The notes under the pieces: generated by a model
The model's database searches: none
Seen by the model: the letters and a program-made list of their open reading frames with translations, nothing else
Told to the model about the DNA's origin: nothing
Program-made: the position numbers and the translations under genes
NCBI GenBank assembly: GCA_041397525.1
Contig: JAWKWL010000005.1
Span: 310,001-374,000, forward strand
Length of the DNA: 64,000 nucleotides
From: BOKV01 sp041397525
GTDB taxonomy: Bacteria > Pseudomonadota > Alphaproteobacteria > Rhizobiales > Rhizobiaceae
Reading direction: 5' to 3'
Shown here: piece by piece, positions 49,402 to 57,952 of the stretch
Layout: each line of letters begins with the position of its first letter
Numbering within the stretch: position 1 is the stretch's first letter

Positions 49402-49475
49402 GGGGTCGGTTCAGGGGACATTGAACCGACCCCCGAACCCGGTCATTGGGACGGGGAGGGTGGGGACTGACCGGG
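49402..49475. terminator. Two consecutive hairpins between convergent genes
   Basis: The first is a perfect 12-bp stem GGGGTCGGTTCA/TGAACCGACCCC with an eight-base loop (49402-49433). The second is an 8-bp stem CCCGGTCA/TGACCGGG (49438-49475) around a G-rich loop. Neither has a T-run, so they may act as factor-dependent terminators or repetitive extragenic palindromes. Confidence 0.5.
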
Positions 49476-49499
49476 CCGTTTCTGCCGCTTTGTAGCGGG

Positions 49500-50114
49500 C
49501 TATTTTCTCACACTGCCAACGAATTGGGTGCGACTGTCATCTATGGTTTCCCAACCACCTGAATAGGAGGCCGCCTGGCGCTTGAGAAAGCGGTAGCCAG
49601 TGGCAGTCCAGGGCAGGATTTCACCGTTGAGATTGTCGAGAATGAAGTCCCCTTGCGATGTACGTACCGTCAGCACCGCATGGCCTTCGCCATTGGGCTG
49701 CAGCACAACCGTGATCAGCAAGCTTGAGGCAGCCCAGCCGGACTGCATCAACAGTCGTCGTTTTTCCAGCACATAGTCTTCGCAATCGCCAAAGCGCTCG
49801 GGATAGGCCCATCGCTCCTCGACATTATAGAGGTCCAAGTCCGTGACAGGCGTGACCCTCTGGTTCACACTTGAATTGATGCGGACCATCTCGGCCCATC
49901 GGGCCTTGCTGAGCTTGGTAGGTTTGGTGTCGAACGACGATATCGAGCAGTCGGATCGATAGATCTTGCAATACTCGTAATGGCCGATCGGCTGGGATGT
50001 CTTGCCGGAAACCGACATGAACTCTGGCGAACCCTGTTTCGCAATCGCGGTTCCTGTCCACAGAACCCCTATAGCGACAGAGACCGCAAGTGCATTCTTG
50101 CTTATCTTGGTCAT
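49500..50114 (-). CDS. Periplasmic transglutaminase-like cysteine proteinase (BTLCP/LapG-like)
   Basis: Predicted periplasmic cysteine protease of 204 residues, PF06035 family. It has a signal peptide (SKNALAVSVAIGVLWTGTAIA) and the catalytic triad in GDCEDYVLEK (Cys), GEGHAVLTV (His) and FILDNLNG (Asp). The best-studied member, LapG, cleaves biofilm adhesins under LapD and c-di-GMP control; whether this one does is unknown. ATG 50114 gives the signal peptide. An AT-rich region (about 50142-50290) lies upstream and the PilZ gene follows it. Confidence 0.88.
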   Translation of the reverse strand: MTKISKNALAVSVAIGVLWTGTAIAKQGSPEFMSVSGKTSQPIGHYEYCKIYRSDCSISSFDTKPTKLSKARWAEMVRINSSVNQRVTPVTDLDLYNVEERWAYPERFGDCEDYVLEKRRLLMQSGWAASSLLITVVLQPNGEGHAVLTVRTSQGDFILDNLNGEILPWTATGYRFLKRQAASYSGGWETIDDSRTQFVGSVRK

Positions 50115-50336
50115 CTGTATTTCCCCGTTTACGAGGAGCAAGATGACACAAACAGTTTTACTTCAAGAAAATGCCGAAAGAGGTTTTTTAAATGAAGTAA
50201 TTTCAAACAATATTCAATTTATACAGGTATTTTATTTTAATTTGCCGATTGATTGATTCAAGTTGGGGTCAAAATTGAATCTGCTTTTCATAAAATTTGA
50301 TGTATTCCAAGCCTGCAGTTGGTTGATCCTCAACAG
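50115..50336. other. AT-rich promoter region of the BTLCP gene
   Basis: This stretch is much richer in A and T than its neighbours, especially 50150-50290, with runs such as TATTTTATTTTAATTT and a single GATTC site. It carries no gene. It is the upstream region of the leftward BTLCP gene and may be under nucleoid-protein silencing, which is inference from composition only. Confidence 0.4.
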
Positions 50337-50359
50337 CAAAAGAGCCGCTGTTGCGGCTC
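50337..50359 (-). terminator. Intrinsic terminator of the PilZ gene
   Basis: On the minus strand a 7-bp stem GAGCCGC/GCGGCTC with loop of four is followed by only four U, 45 bases past the PilZ stop. It is a moderate-strength terminator. Confidence 0.65.
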
Positions 50360-50403
50360 CTGGCTATCATGTTGAAATTTTTGGCAAAAAGGGGCAGCGC
50401 AGT

Positions 50404-51030
50404 TTATTCCTGCGGCATTCCGACCAGGAACCGCTCAAGCGAATCCCGGTTCTGGACCACTGCGAATTCCACCGCGACACCATCCTCGAAATGGCGCACA
50501 ACACGGCCGCGCATATTGCCTACCCACAATACCGTGCCGATGGCCGGGCGCACGGTCAACTCGATTGCGGCACCCGAAAGTGACAGGTCGATGATACGTG
50601 CACGATAGGCGCGACCATCTTCGAGGCGCACTTCCGCATCACGTTGGCGCGGCGTGATGCGTTCGTGGCGGCGATCTTCTGCGAGATTGAGTTCATGCCG
50701 GTTGGCAAGCCAGGTCAGTTTTGCCGCGAGTTTGTCGCGCTTGCGCTCGGTGGCGTTGACGCTCATTGCAAAGCCGCCGTCAAAGCTGCGCAGGATCACG
50801 CCTTCAAGGCGTCCAAGATGATCGACATAAGCAATGACGCGCTCGCCGATCTCTCCGCATGAAGGAGCAACCAGCGCAGCACTTCCTGGCGACATGTTGA
50901 TCACCTGGCACGGAAATTCCTGGCGGTTGGCGAGCATGAAGCGGCCGAAAAGAGTCAGATCCACGCGTTGGAACTGGCGCTCCATGCTGGAAATGTCGAG
51001 ATCATTGTCTTTATGTGCGGCGACAGCCAT
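50404..51030 (-). CDS. Protein with two PilZ domains
   Basis: Predicted c-di-GMP-binding protein of 208 residues. The N-terminal half is a degenerate PilZ (RVDLTLFGRFMLANRQEFP, NMSPGSAALV). The C-terminal half has both ligand motifs: RRHERI (RxxxR) and DLSLSGAAI (D-x-S-x-x-G). Only the second is expected to bind the nucleotide. It sits between the LapG-like protease and the PAS_5 gene, all on the minus strand. Confidence 0.88.
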   Translation of the reverse strand: MAVAAHKDNDLDISSMERQFQRVDLTLFGRFMLANRQEFPCQVINMSPGSAALVAPSCGEIGERVIAYVDHLGRLEGVILRSFDGGFAMSVNATERKRDKLAAKLTWLANRHELNLAEDRRHERITPRQRDAEVRLEDGRAYRARIIDLSLSGAAIELTVRPAIGTVLWVGNMRGRVVRHFEDGVAVEFAVVQNRDSLERFLVGMPQE

Positions 51031-51151
51031 ATTTCCCCGGCCCGATTTCTTGGATTTCAGACCGGAGTATTCCCCGTTTGGGTTAATGAATTGTAATTTC
51101 CCATACCAGGAACAGGCCCTGATACCGTTTTTTTGTCCAACCCGTCAGAGC

Positions 51152-51769
51152 CTAACTGCGTCCCCCATCAAATATGGTGAGATGTGCAACCCTCTTGGGC
51201 CGCGATTTTCCGCCGGCATCTGAAATGTCACCCAGTTCCGGTACCAGCTCCGGCACATGCATTGCCGCATTTTGCGGAATTTCCATCACTCGCAGGCCCC
51301 GACAGGTATTGGTCTCGAGCGCCTCCGCCCCAAGCCAGTAAGGGAGCGTTTTCGGTGTGCTGATCCCGAGAATCCGGGAATTGTCCTCGCCTGTTGTCAG
51401 CAGCGGCAACAGCAATGTCTCATATTCGACAAAGTGACCGCTGGCAGTATGGGCTACGCTGTTGATCAGCACCGGTTTGCGGTCGCCATACACTTTCGCG
51501 ACCGACTTGGCGATTTCATAGCTGTCTTCCTCGGACCACATGCCGAGATAGCCATAGCTCTTCAGTTCCTTGCCATAAGCGGCGCAAAGCCTGGTTCCGG
51601 CCAGTCGGAAAGATATTGTTCTCAAGCGTGCCGAGACTTCGAGAATGAATGTATCTGCCAGAACCTCGCGAATATCGCTTGGTTCGATCTCACTGCGCTC
51701 TGGCGCTACCCGGCTTCCCCTGACCCGGTTCCAGTAACCGAAAAGCTTCTTTGTATTTTCATGTCTCAA
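51152..51769 (-). CDS. PAS domain protein (PAS_5 family)
   Basis: A 205-residue cytoplasmic protein of the PAS_5 (DUF1457) family of unknown function, with the patterns RHENTKKLFGYWNRVRG, LRTISFRLAGTRLCAAYG and HFVEYETLLLPLL. The TTG at 51769 is chosen because GGAAAGGG lies about six bases ahead and the family N-terminus begins there; the longer frame to 52051 has no such support. Some family members act as nutrient or stress sensors; the ligand is unknown. Confidence 0.85.
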   Translation of the reverse strand: MRHENTKKLFGYWNRVRGSRVAPERSEIEPSDIREVLADTFILEVSARLRTISFRLAGTRLCAAYGKELKSYGYLGMWSEEDSYEIAKSVAKVYGDRKPVLINSVAHTASGHFVEYETLLLPLLTTGEDNSRILGISTPKTLPYWLGAEALETNTCRGLRVMEIPQNAAMHVPELVPELGDISDAGGKSRPKRVAHLTIFDGGRS

Positions 51770-52277
51770 AACGATACCCTTTCCCGCCTGCCAACCGGGT
51801 TCACTGGCTTTGGTCCGGGATTTTCCGGTCAAACAGACCGACAGTGTCCCGTTTCTGGACGTGAACCGAAATTTGGCTGATGCCTGAGCCGGAAGGTGCA
51901 TTTCTTGTGCCAGAAAGTGGATGGAACAGGAACTCGAAACGTGGCCGTGAGATGGCAATGGGGGTTTTGCCCACAGGCCGCCATTGTTAAGGTTAACAAC
52001 TGGTTTACGTTGCCAAGGCACGGAAATTATGAGAGTTTCTCCTTGCTCCACAAAGCGAGAGCGTTAACGAATACGAGTGTTGGCTGTTCCGCTTTGTTAC
52101 TTTGATCGTTTCTGCGAGGTCCGGAATTAGTTGTGGGACGGGCTGGCAGGGGACTGACCGACCGCTCGGTTGCGAAAGCAACCGGGCGGTTTTTTTATGG
52201 GTCAAAACGGTGAAAATGCGATTTGAATTGCACTTTCCGCCCCAGCCACTATGCCAAACCGGAAGGGAGAGCCGGAA
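51770..52277. other. Long intergenic region, possible small-RNA gene
   Basis: No protein gene is supported in these 500 bases. A strong rightward terminator lies at 52161-52196 although no rightward gene ends here. The stretch 52030-52160 before it could be a small RNA of about 130-170 bases; it contains a pyrimidine-rich TTTCTCCTTGCTCC patch near 52036-52050 that resembles an anti-ribosome-site loop. No clear promoter was identified. Confidence 0.4.
52161..52196 (+). terminator. Orphan intrinsic terminator
   Basis: A 13-bp stem ACCGCTCGGTTGC/GCAACCGGGCGGT (one G-T pair) with a GAAA tetraloop is followed by six T. It is the strongest terminator in the window, yet no rightward gene precedes it within 2 kb. 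Confidence 0.9.
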
Positions 52278-53063
52278 TTGAGCAACATACCGCAGGACGA
52301 CCAAAACCAGCCAGCGCCAGGGGTGCAGCACGAGGCGGTGCCGGAGGCACATCAGGACAGGCGTGAAAAACAGTTCCTGCCCGTCCGTGAACCGGTTTTC
52401 AACATGCCCTCCATCATCGTCGCACTGGCAGCACTGATGCTCACGATCCACGGGATGCGCGAGTGGGTCTTGACTGCCGCGACTGACCAATATGTCATAT
52501 TGCTGTTCTCGTTCATTCCGGCCCGGTACTCGGGTGAACTCGCAGATTTCTGGCCGCTGGCGAAATACTGGACGCCCTTCACCTATTCGCTGCTTCATTC
52601 CGACTGGTTGCACATTGGCGTCAATCTGCTCTGGCTTGCAGCATTTGGCAGCCCTGTGGCAAGCCGTATCGGCGCGGGCCGCAGCATTGGCCTCGCATGT
52701 GTAACGTCAGCGGGAGGCGCATTTGCCCATTGGTTTTCTTATGGCAATGAACTGGTTCCGATGATTGGAGCCTCTGCTGTCGTTTCCGGTTACATGGGGG
52801 CTGCAACACGCTTTGCTTTTACTGGCAAGGGCGTGGCAGGTCGGCTCAACGTGCATGGTCCCGCCCTGACACTGTTGGGCAGCCTGACCAATCCGCGAAT
52901 CATGGTGTTCATTCTGGTCTGGTTCGGCCTCAATTACCTGTTTGGCAGCGGCGTCGTGCCCGTTGCAGGATCGCAAGTGTCGATTGCTTGGCAGGCGCAT
53001 GTCGGTGGTTTCCTCGCAGGGTTGCTGTTTTTTCCGCTGTTCGACCGCAAAGGCCGCGTCTGA
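52278..53063 (+). CDS. Rhomboid family intramembrane serine protease
   Basis: Cleaves membrane proteins within the bilayer. It has 261 residues with a disordered Gln/Pro-rich N-terminus and about six membrane helices. The conserved Asn is in LHIGVNLLWLA, the Ser in IGASAVVSGYMG, and the His in AWQAHVGGFLAG. The GASA motif differs from the canonical GxSG, a variant common in alphaproteobacterial members. TTG 52278 is preferred because AAGGGAGAG lies six bases upstream; ATG 52251 would be the alternative. Confidence 0.88.
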   Translation: MSNIPQDDQNQPAPGVQHEAVPEAHQDRREKQFLPVREPVFNMPSIIVALAALMLTIHGMREWVLTAATDQYVILLFSFIPARYSGELADFWPLAKYWTPFTYSLLHSDWLHIGVNLLWLAAFGSPVASRIGAGRSIGLACVTSAGGAFAHWFSYGNELVPMIGASAVVSGYMGAATRFAFTGKGVAGRLNVHGPALTLLGSLTNPRIMVFILVWFGLNYLFGSGVVPVAGSQVSIAWQAHVGGFLAGLLFFPLFDRKGRV

Positions 53064-53196
53064 GCCCATCTTGCTCACAGGACTTGCCAAAACCGCATTT
53101 TGGCCGCACCATCAATTCACCTGCGCTCCGGCGCCCGACGCTGCCGGGCGCAACCGACCATCCGGTCACTAAAAGGCAAACCGAAGGGAGGCAGAA

Positions 53197-53625
53197 ATGA
53201 CGGTTGCACTGATATTGGCTGACAAGGGGCGTGACGTATTCACCATGCTGCCTGAGACAGCCGTTTCCGACGTTGTGGATATCCTTGCCAGCAAGAAGAT
53301 CGGCGCGGTGGTCATAACCGACGCATCAGGCGTGGTATGCGGAATTGTGTCGGAACGTGACGTCGTTCGCGAGATTTCATTGCGTGGAGCGGGCATATTG
53401 GACCAGCCGGTGGCCCAGTGCATGACCAGGAAGGTTGTTTCCTGCAGTGAGGAAGATACGGTCGATGCGGTCATGAGCGTCATGACACGCAACCGCTTTC
53501 GCCATCTGCCGGTCACCGCCAATGGGAAACTGTCGGGCATTGTTTCAATAGGGGACGTGGTCAAACGCAAGATCGAACAGGCAGAGCGGGACGCGGAAGA
53601 CCTGCGCAACTACATCGCGGGATAA
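53197..53625 (+). CDS. Tandem CBS-domain protein
   Basis: A 142-residue protein built of two CBS motifs (residues about 10-62 and 75-135), forming a Bateman module that typically binds adenosine nucleotides. Family residues include DVVDILASKKIGAVVITD, GIVSERDVVREI, and RFRHLPVTANGKLSGIVSIG. No other domain is attached. ATG 53197 follows GGGAGGCAGAA. Its partner is unknown. It is convergent with the patatin gene. Confidence 0.92.
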   Translation: MTVALILADKGRDVFTMLPETAVSDVVDILASKKIGAVVITDASGVVCGIVSERDVVREISLRGAGILDQPVAQCMTRKVVSCSEEDTVDAVMSVMTRNRFRHLPVTANGKLSGIVSIGDVVKRKIEQAERDAEDLRNYIAG

Positions 53626-53664
53626 TGGCGGAGAGTAATTAGGGCCCAAGGGTCCTTGCCCTGA

Positions 53665-54846
53665 TCAGGCTCTTTCGAATTCGCCCTGGTCAACCAGCTC
53701 ATGCAGGCGGCTTTTCGTTTCGAGATAGCCGATGCGGATTGACTCATCCGCCTTGTGGAAATCAGCGAGCCCTATATCGAACAGTTTCGGCCGGATCGTG
53801 TAATCGGGTGGATCACCGGCCATCCGCGCGCGCGCAATGCGGTCCTGGATGATGTTGAAGGCTTCCATCATCACGCCGGACATGCCGAGCCGGGTTTGCG
53901 GCTGCACCTGCGGGCGGGTCAGGTTGCGAGCTGCGGTTGAAGGCTTTTGTTTTTCGACCACATGGTGATCGGATGAACCGAGGAACGAAAGCCAGGGCGA
54001 TTTCGCGCCGTTTGCGATGTGCTCGCTGCGCACTTGCTGCTCGCGCTTGTCGTAATGCGAGGAACGGATGACCGTTCCGCGCCCGAATGTCTCGCTGTTG
54101 AGATCAACTGCGATCACTACATCGGGTTCATAGGCGCGGCACGCCGAAACCGGAACCGGGTTTACCAGCGCACCGTCAACCAGGTGTCGCCCGTTATGGT
54201 CAACCGGTGTGAACACTCCCGGAAGTGCGTAGGATGCCCGTATCGCCTCGATCAGCGGGCCGTCATGCAGCCAGATTTCATGGCCCGTCCGGATATCGGT
54301 GCAAATTGCGACAAACGGTTTGGCCATGTCCTCGATTGCCATCTGGCCCATATGAAGTGCCATGCGATGCGCAAGGCGCTGACCGGAAATCAGTCCGGAA
54401 CCCCGGATCGAAAAATCCATGAACCGGATCATGGTCGACCACGTGAGCGAGCGGGCAAATTCCTCAAGTTCATCGAGCTTTCCCGCCAGATAGCAGCCGC
54501 CGACAAGCGCGCCGATGGACGTGCCGGCAATCATCGAGATCGGCACCCTGGCTTCATCGAAAGCGCGCAGCATTCCGATATGAGCCCAGCCCTTGGCGGC
54601 ACCTCCGCCCAGCGCAAGTGCGATGCCGCCGCTTTGCGGACGCTCCAGCGGGCTTGGCGACGGGCTGTCGGCGGGACCGACAAATTCTGCATCACCCCGG
54701 CGCAACCCTTTTCCCGGTGTGGGAACAGGTTGGTCCTGTCGCTCCATCTGCGCACTTGCTGAATTGGACGTGCCGGTGGCGGTCACAGACATTTCAGTCT
54801 GCCTTCCGTTTTCCGTCATCTGCCTTTCGCTGCCAAACCATTGCAT
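53665..54846 (-). CDS. Patatin-like phospholipase (RssA-like)
   Basis: Serine hydrolase of 393 residues with a Ser-Asp dyad. The oxyanion loop is GGGAAKGWAHIG (about 80-91), the nucleophile Ser110 is in GTSIG, and the Asp is in DGALVNPVPV. The N-terminal 75 residues are Ser/Thr/Pro/Gln-rich and probably disordered. The bacterial RssA-type of family fits; substrates are unknown. In Rhizobiales it often sits beside the CBS, hisI and folE genes, as here. Confidence 0.9.
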   Translation of the reverse strand: MQWFGSERQMTENGRQTEMSVTATGTSNSASAQMERQDQPVPTPGKGLRRGDAEFVGPADSPSPSPLERPQSGGIALALGGGAAKGWAHIGMLRAFDEARVPISMIAGTSIGALVGGCYLAGKLDELEEFARSLTWSTMIRFMDFSIRGSGLISGQRLAHRMALHMGQMAIEDMAKPFVAICTDIRTGHEIWLHDGPLIEAIRASYALPGVFTPVDHNGRHLVDGALVNPVPVSACRAYEPDVVIAVDLNSETFGRGTVIRSSHYDKREQQVRSEHIANGAKSPWLSFLGSSDHHVVEKQKPSTAARNLTRPQVQPQTRLGMSGVMMEAFNIIQDRIARARMAGDPPDYTIRPKLFDIGLADFHKADESIRIGYLETKSRLHELVDQGEFERA

Positions 54847-54990
54847 GGGTGGTGCTTCTCTTTGAACAATTCAGGATTTGACACCGTGTCAAAACCTCAA
54901 TTGTTCTCGCGCATGCAAGCGCCAGTACGACAATACTACCCAATAATTCTATTCAAATTGTGAACTTGGCGGTCGCGGTAGGGGTACAGC

Positions 54991-55437
54991 CTACCGCCGG
55001 TATACCGTTTCAGGGTCAAAACGGGGCGGGGTTTCATCGCGAACCAGAACAGGGCCATTGTCAGTTTTTTCGATCCTGCGATAGAAGCAACTGCGCATGC
55101 CGGTGTGGCAGGCCGCACCGGTGCCACCTGTTTCAACCTTGATCCATATGGCGTCCTGGTCACAATCGGTGCGGATCTCCACGACCTTCTGTGTCTCGCC
55201 GGAAGTCGCGCCCTTGAGCCACAATTCCTGGCGCGAACGGCTCCAATACCATGCCTGGCCACTTTCAATGGTTCTGGCCAGCGCCTCGTCATTCATGTGC
55301 GCGACCATCAGCAGCGTGCCATCGCTTGCATCCGTTACAACAGCCGTGACAAGACCATTGGCATCGAACCTTGGTGCAACGAGCATCCCTGCCTCAAGCT
55401 CCTGCTTGCCGGATGCTTTTGGAAAACTGGCGGTCAT
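54991..55437 (-). CDS. hisI: Phosphoribosyl-AMP cyclohydrolase
   Basis: Third step of histidine synthesis. Its 148 residues match the single-domain type. Key segments are MVAHMNDEALARTIESGQAW, YWSRSRQELWLKGATSG, the metal site DCDQDAIW, and the Cys-containing AACHTGMRSCFYR. It is next to folE on the same strand and is usually found there in Rhizobiales. Confidence 0.96.
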   Translation of the reverse strand: MTASFPKASGKQELEAGMLVAPRFDANGLVTAVVTDASDGTLLMVAHMNDEALARTIESGQAWYWSRSRQELWLKGATSGETQKVVEIRTDCDQDAIWIKVETGGTGAACHTGMRSCFYRRIEKTDNGPVLVRDETPPRFDPETVYRR

Positions 55438-55490
55438 CTGTATGCTCCTTCAGGTGGCGCCCGTCGGCACGCCGGAACGGAGCCGTCTGG

Positions 55491-56141
55491 TCAGTCCTTG
55501 CGAAAGCGCAACAGCGTCATGAAATTGACCTGCTCGCTTGGCTGGTTGCGGAATTCCCCGGTAAAGCAGGTGGTCGTGGTTGTCGAGCCCTGCTTGCGTA
55601 TACCGCGCATCGCCATGCACATGTGCTCTGCCTCGATCATGACCGCGACACCGCGCGGCTGCAGTACATCATCGATGGTATGGGCAATCTGGGCGGTCAT
55701 GTTTTCCTGCGTTTGCAGGCGCCGGGCAAAGATTTCGACCGTTCGGGCGATTTTCGAAAGGCCGAGCACCTTGCCGTCCGGCAGATACGCAACATGTGCC
55801 TTGCCGATGATTGGCACCATGTGGTGCTCGCAATGGGAATGGAAGCTGATATCCTTGACCAGCACCATGTCGTCATAGCCGCCGACTTCCTCGAAGGTGC
55901 GACCGAGAACCGCCTGCGGATCTTCGTCATAGCCTGAAAACAGCTCGCCATACGCCTTTGCAACACGTGATGGCGTATCAATCAGGCCTTCGCGCCCAAT
56001 GTCTTCCCCCATCCATTTCAACAGGGTGCGCACGGCATCTTCGGCTTCCGCCTGGCTTGGGCGCTTCGATTTTGGCAGGACTTTGCGACCGCCTGATTTT
56101 TCAAGGCTTTTCAGAATTGCGTCCATGTCTATCTCCCGCAT
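55491..56141 (-). CDS. folE: GTP cyclohydrolase I
   Basis: Opens GTP to dihydroneopterin triphosphate for folate synthesis. The protein is 216 residues from ATG 56141. The zinc ligands are in HSHCEHHMVPI, and other conserved blocks are GYDDMVLVKDISF, LGLSKIARTVEIFARRLQ and EAEHMCMAMRGIRK. Starts at 56126 (GGGAG at ideal distance) and 56141 (GAAGG) are both good; 56195 is weaker. The first gives a five-residue shorter protein. Confidence 0.95.
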   Translation of the reverse strand: MREIDMDAILKSLEKSGGRKVLPKSKRPSQAEAEDAVRTLLKWMGEDIGREGLIDTPSRVAKAYGELFSGYDEDPQAVLGRTFEEVGGYDDMVLVKDISFHSHCEHHMVPIIGKAHVAYLPDGKVLGLSKIARTVEIFARRLQTQENMTAQIAHTIDDVLQPRGVAVMIEAEHMCMAMRGIRKQGSTTTTTCFTGEFRNQPSEQVNFMTLLRFRKD

Positions 56142-56540
56142 GGCGTTACCTTCGGCTTTACGTTTGGTTTCGTTGATCGGACCAGTCGCAGCCATGTTTT
56201 TCACGCCAGGGCGCACATTTACCCTGAGGGAGATCGGCTTTGGCCGGGTTCCGGGGCTTTCAAGACAAAAACCCGTTTCGGGTCCTGTCTCTCCGGCACG
56301 GTTACCAGACCCCCCCAATATAGTGGCAAATTGCCCGGAGGCAATTGCTCACATGCGCCGCACCATGACGAAAGCGTCAAGGCCCAGTTAATGGCGCAAT
56401 GCCTGCTGAACGGCCCGTTCAGCTTCGGTTCAGGGCCGAACCTGCATTTGTGTGACACATGGCACAGCAGGCCCGCAAGGGAACCACCATGTAAGCTGAG
56501 TGGAAGGCGAAACCTTCCGGCAACAAACAGGAGAACTGAA

Positions 56541-56825
56541 ATGAAAGCCATCAACCTTCGCAATACAGCAATTGCAGGCTTTGCAGCAGTGGCCATGGTT
56601 GCTGCCGGCTCGCTCACGGCGCCAACCGAAGCCCATGCCAGTGGCAAGGTCGCAGCAGCCATTGTGGGTGGTCTTATCGTTGGCGGAATTATCGCCAATG
56701 CGCATGCCCATCAGCGCGGCCACTATGGCGTGGTCTACGGCCCGCGCTGCCATTGGGAAAAACGCAAGGTATGGAACCCGTATTACGGTCACCGGGTCTG
56801 GCAGAATGTGAAAGTCTGCTACTGA
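56541..56825 (+). CDS. Small secreted protein, unknown function
   Basis: A 94-residue protein with a signal peptide (NLRNTAIAGFAAVAMVAAGS, cleavage near AHA-SG). The mature part has a Gly/Ala/Ile hydrophobic segment (AAAIVGGLIVGGIIAN), then a Tyr/His/Trp-rich tail with two Cys (GPRCHWEK, VKVCY). ATG 56541 follows GGAGAACTGAA. I do not recognise a named family; it is reminiscent of glycine-rich BA14K-type secreted proteins. A terminator follows. Confidence 0.75.
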   Translation: MKAINLRNTAIAGFAAVAMVAAGSLTAPTEAHASGKVAAAIVGGLIVGGIIANAHAHQRGHYGVVYGPRCHWEKRKVWNPYYGHRVWQNVKVCY

Positions 56826-56856
56826 CCCTTTCCTGTCCGTAAGGGCTGAAATCTCG

Positions 56857-56892
56857 AAAACCCCGGCTGATTGCAATCGCAGCCGGGGTTTT
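56857..56892 (+). terminator. Intrinsic terminator after the small secreted-protein gene
   Basis: A perfect 13-bp stem, AAAACCCCGGCTG/CAGCCGGGGTTTT, with a ten-base loop. The flanking A tract also allows use in the other direction. It is 31 bases after the stop codon. Confidence 0.88.
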
Positions 56893-56987
56893 GCATTGAG
56901 GCTGACAAAAAGCGCGTGTCTTGGTGAACCGGTCTCGACGCAAGTCCGGCCGATCCCTATATTCAGGGCTGTAACAGGAACACGGCC

Positions 56988-57506
56988 ATGCTTGACAGCG
57001 TCTACAACTCAACGATCCTTGACTATGCCGGCAACATCCAGCGACTGGGTCGGCTCGAAAATCCCGGCGCGACAGCCAAGGCGCATTCCAAACTTTGCGG
57101 CTCCACGGTCATCGTTGACCTGGAAATGGAAGACGGCAAGGTCACGGATTTTGCCCATGAGGTGAAGGCCTGTGCTCTCGGCCAGGCTTCGTCATCGATC
57201 ATGGCCAGAACCGTGATCGGCGCGAGCGGGCAGGAGCTGAAGGAACTCAAACGGGCCATGTATGCCATGCTCAAGGATGGCGGCCCGGCCCCGGACGGCA
57301 GGTTTGCCGAATTCCGCTTCCTCGAACCCGTGCGCGAATACAAGGCGCGCCACGCTTCGACCCTTCTCACCTTCGATGCCGTGGTCGATTGCGTGGAAGA
57401 GATCGAAGCTCGCCAGAAAACCGAGCGGCGCGAGAAGATCAACAAGGCAAAAGGCGTGGCACTTCACGCCCTTGGCGCTGCCGGCATCAAATACCGGGTC
57501 CGCTGA
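56988..57506 (+). CDS. NifU-like iron-sulfur cluster scaffold domain protein
   Basis: A 172-residue protein of the IscU/NifU N-terminal superfamily. The expected cluster-ligand cysteines are Cys37 (KLCGSTV), Cys62 (KACALGQASSSI) and a third in VVDCVEEIE. It lacks the usual partner genes (iscS, hscA), and a Lys/Arg/Glu-rich C-terminal helix follows. It directly precedes yidD, an arrangement seen in several Rhizobiales. A scaffold role is inferred. Confidence 0.9.
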   Translation: MLDSVYNSTILDYAGNIQRLGRLENPGATAKAHSKLCGSTVIVDLEMEDGKVTDFAHEVKACALGQASSSIMARTVIGASGQELKELKRAMYAMLKDGGPAPDGRFAEFRFLEPVREYKARHASTLLTFDAVVDCVEEIEARQKTERREKINKAKGVALHALGAAGIKYRVR

Positions 57507-57516
57507 GTATCCAGCA

Positions 57517-57789
57517 ATGGTCTCGCGAAACTGGCAGGGCGAATGGCCAAAGACACCGGGTCGCTTGATCGGCATCGGTCTGATCCGGCTTTACCAATTG
57601 ACGCTTTCGGGTTTCATCGGCAATTCCTGCCGCCATCATCCCACCTGTTCAGAATTCGGATACGAGGCTGTGGCTCGCCACGGTCTTATACCCGGTTCAT
57701 GGCTGACCTTCTGGCGCGTGATCCGCTGCAATCCATGGGGCACCAGCGGGCATGATCCGGTACCGCACAAGATGCGCTGGTGGCGATGA
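57517..57789 (+). CDS. yidD: Membrane protein insertion efficiency factor YidD
   Basis: A 90-residue YidD protein, which supports YidC-dependent membrane insertion. The family pattern IRLYQLTLSGFIGNSCRHHP then TCSEFGYEAVARHG and RVIRCNPWG is complete, with the three conserved Cys. It starts 10 bases after the NifU-like gene. The alternative start at 57262 overlaps that gene and is rejected. Confidence 0.94.
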   Translation: MVSRNWQGEWPKTPGRLIGIGLIRLYQLTLSGFIGNSCRHHPTCSEFGYEAVARHGLIPGSWLTFWRVIRCNPWGTSGHDPVPHKMRWWR

Positions 57790-57952
57790 CTGTTTCCTGG
57801 CCTATGTGACTTTTTGCACATCTGCCGCCGATCTCTGGTCTATTCTCCAGTTCTACCCGATCTCCATGGCGGGCGTCCTGGTGGCTCGCGACAAAGTCGC
57901 CGATGCCGGGAATTTCGTCATGCGGGATGGTCTGACCCGAGGAGAACCACGA

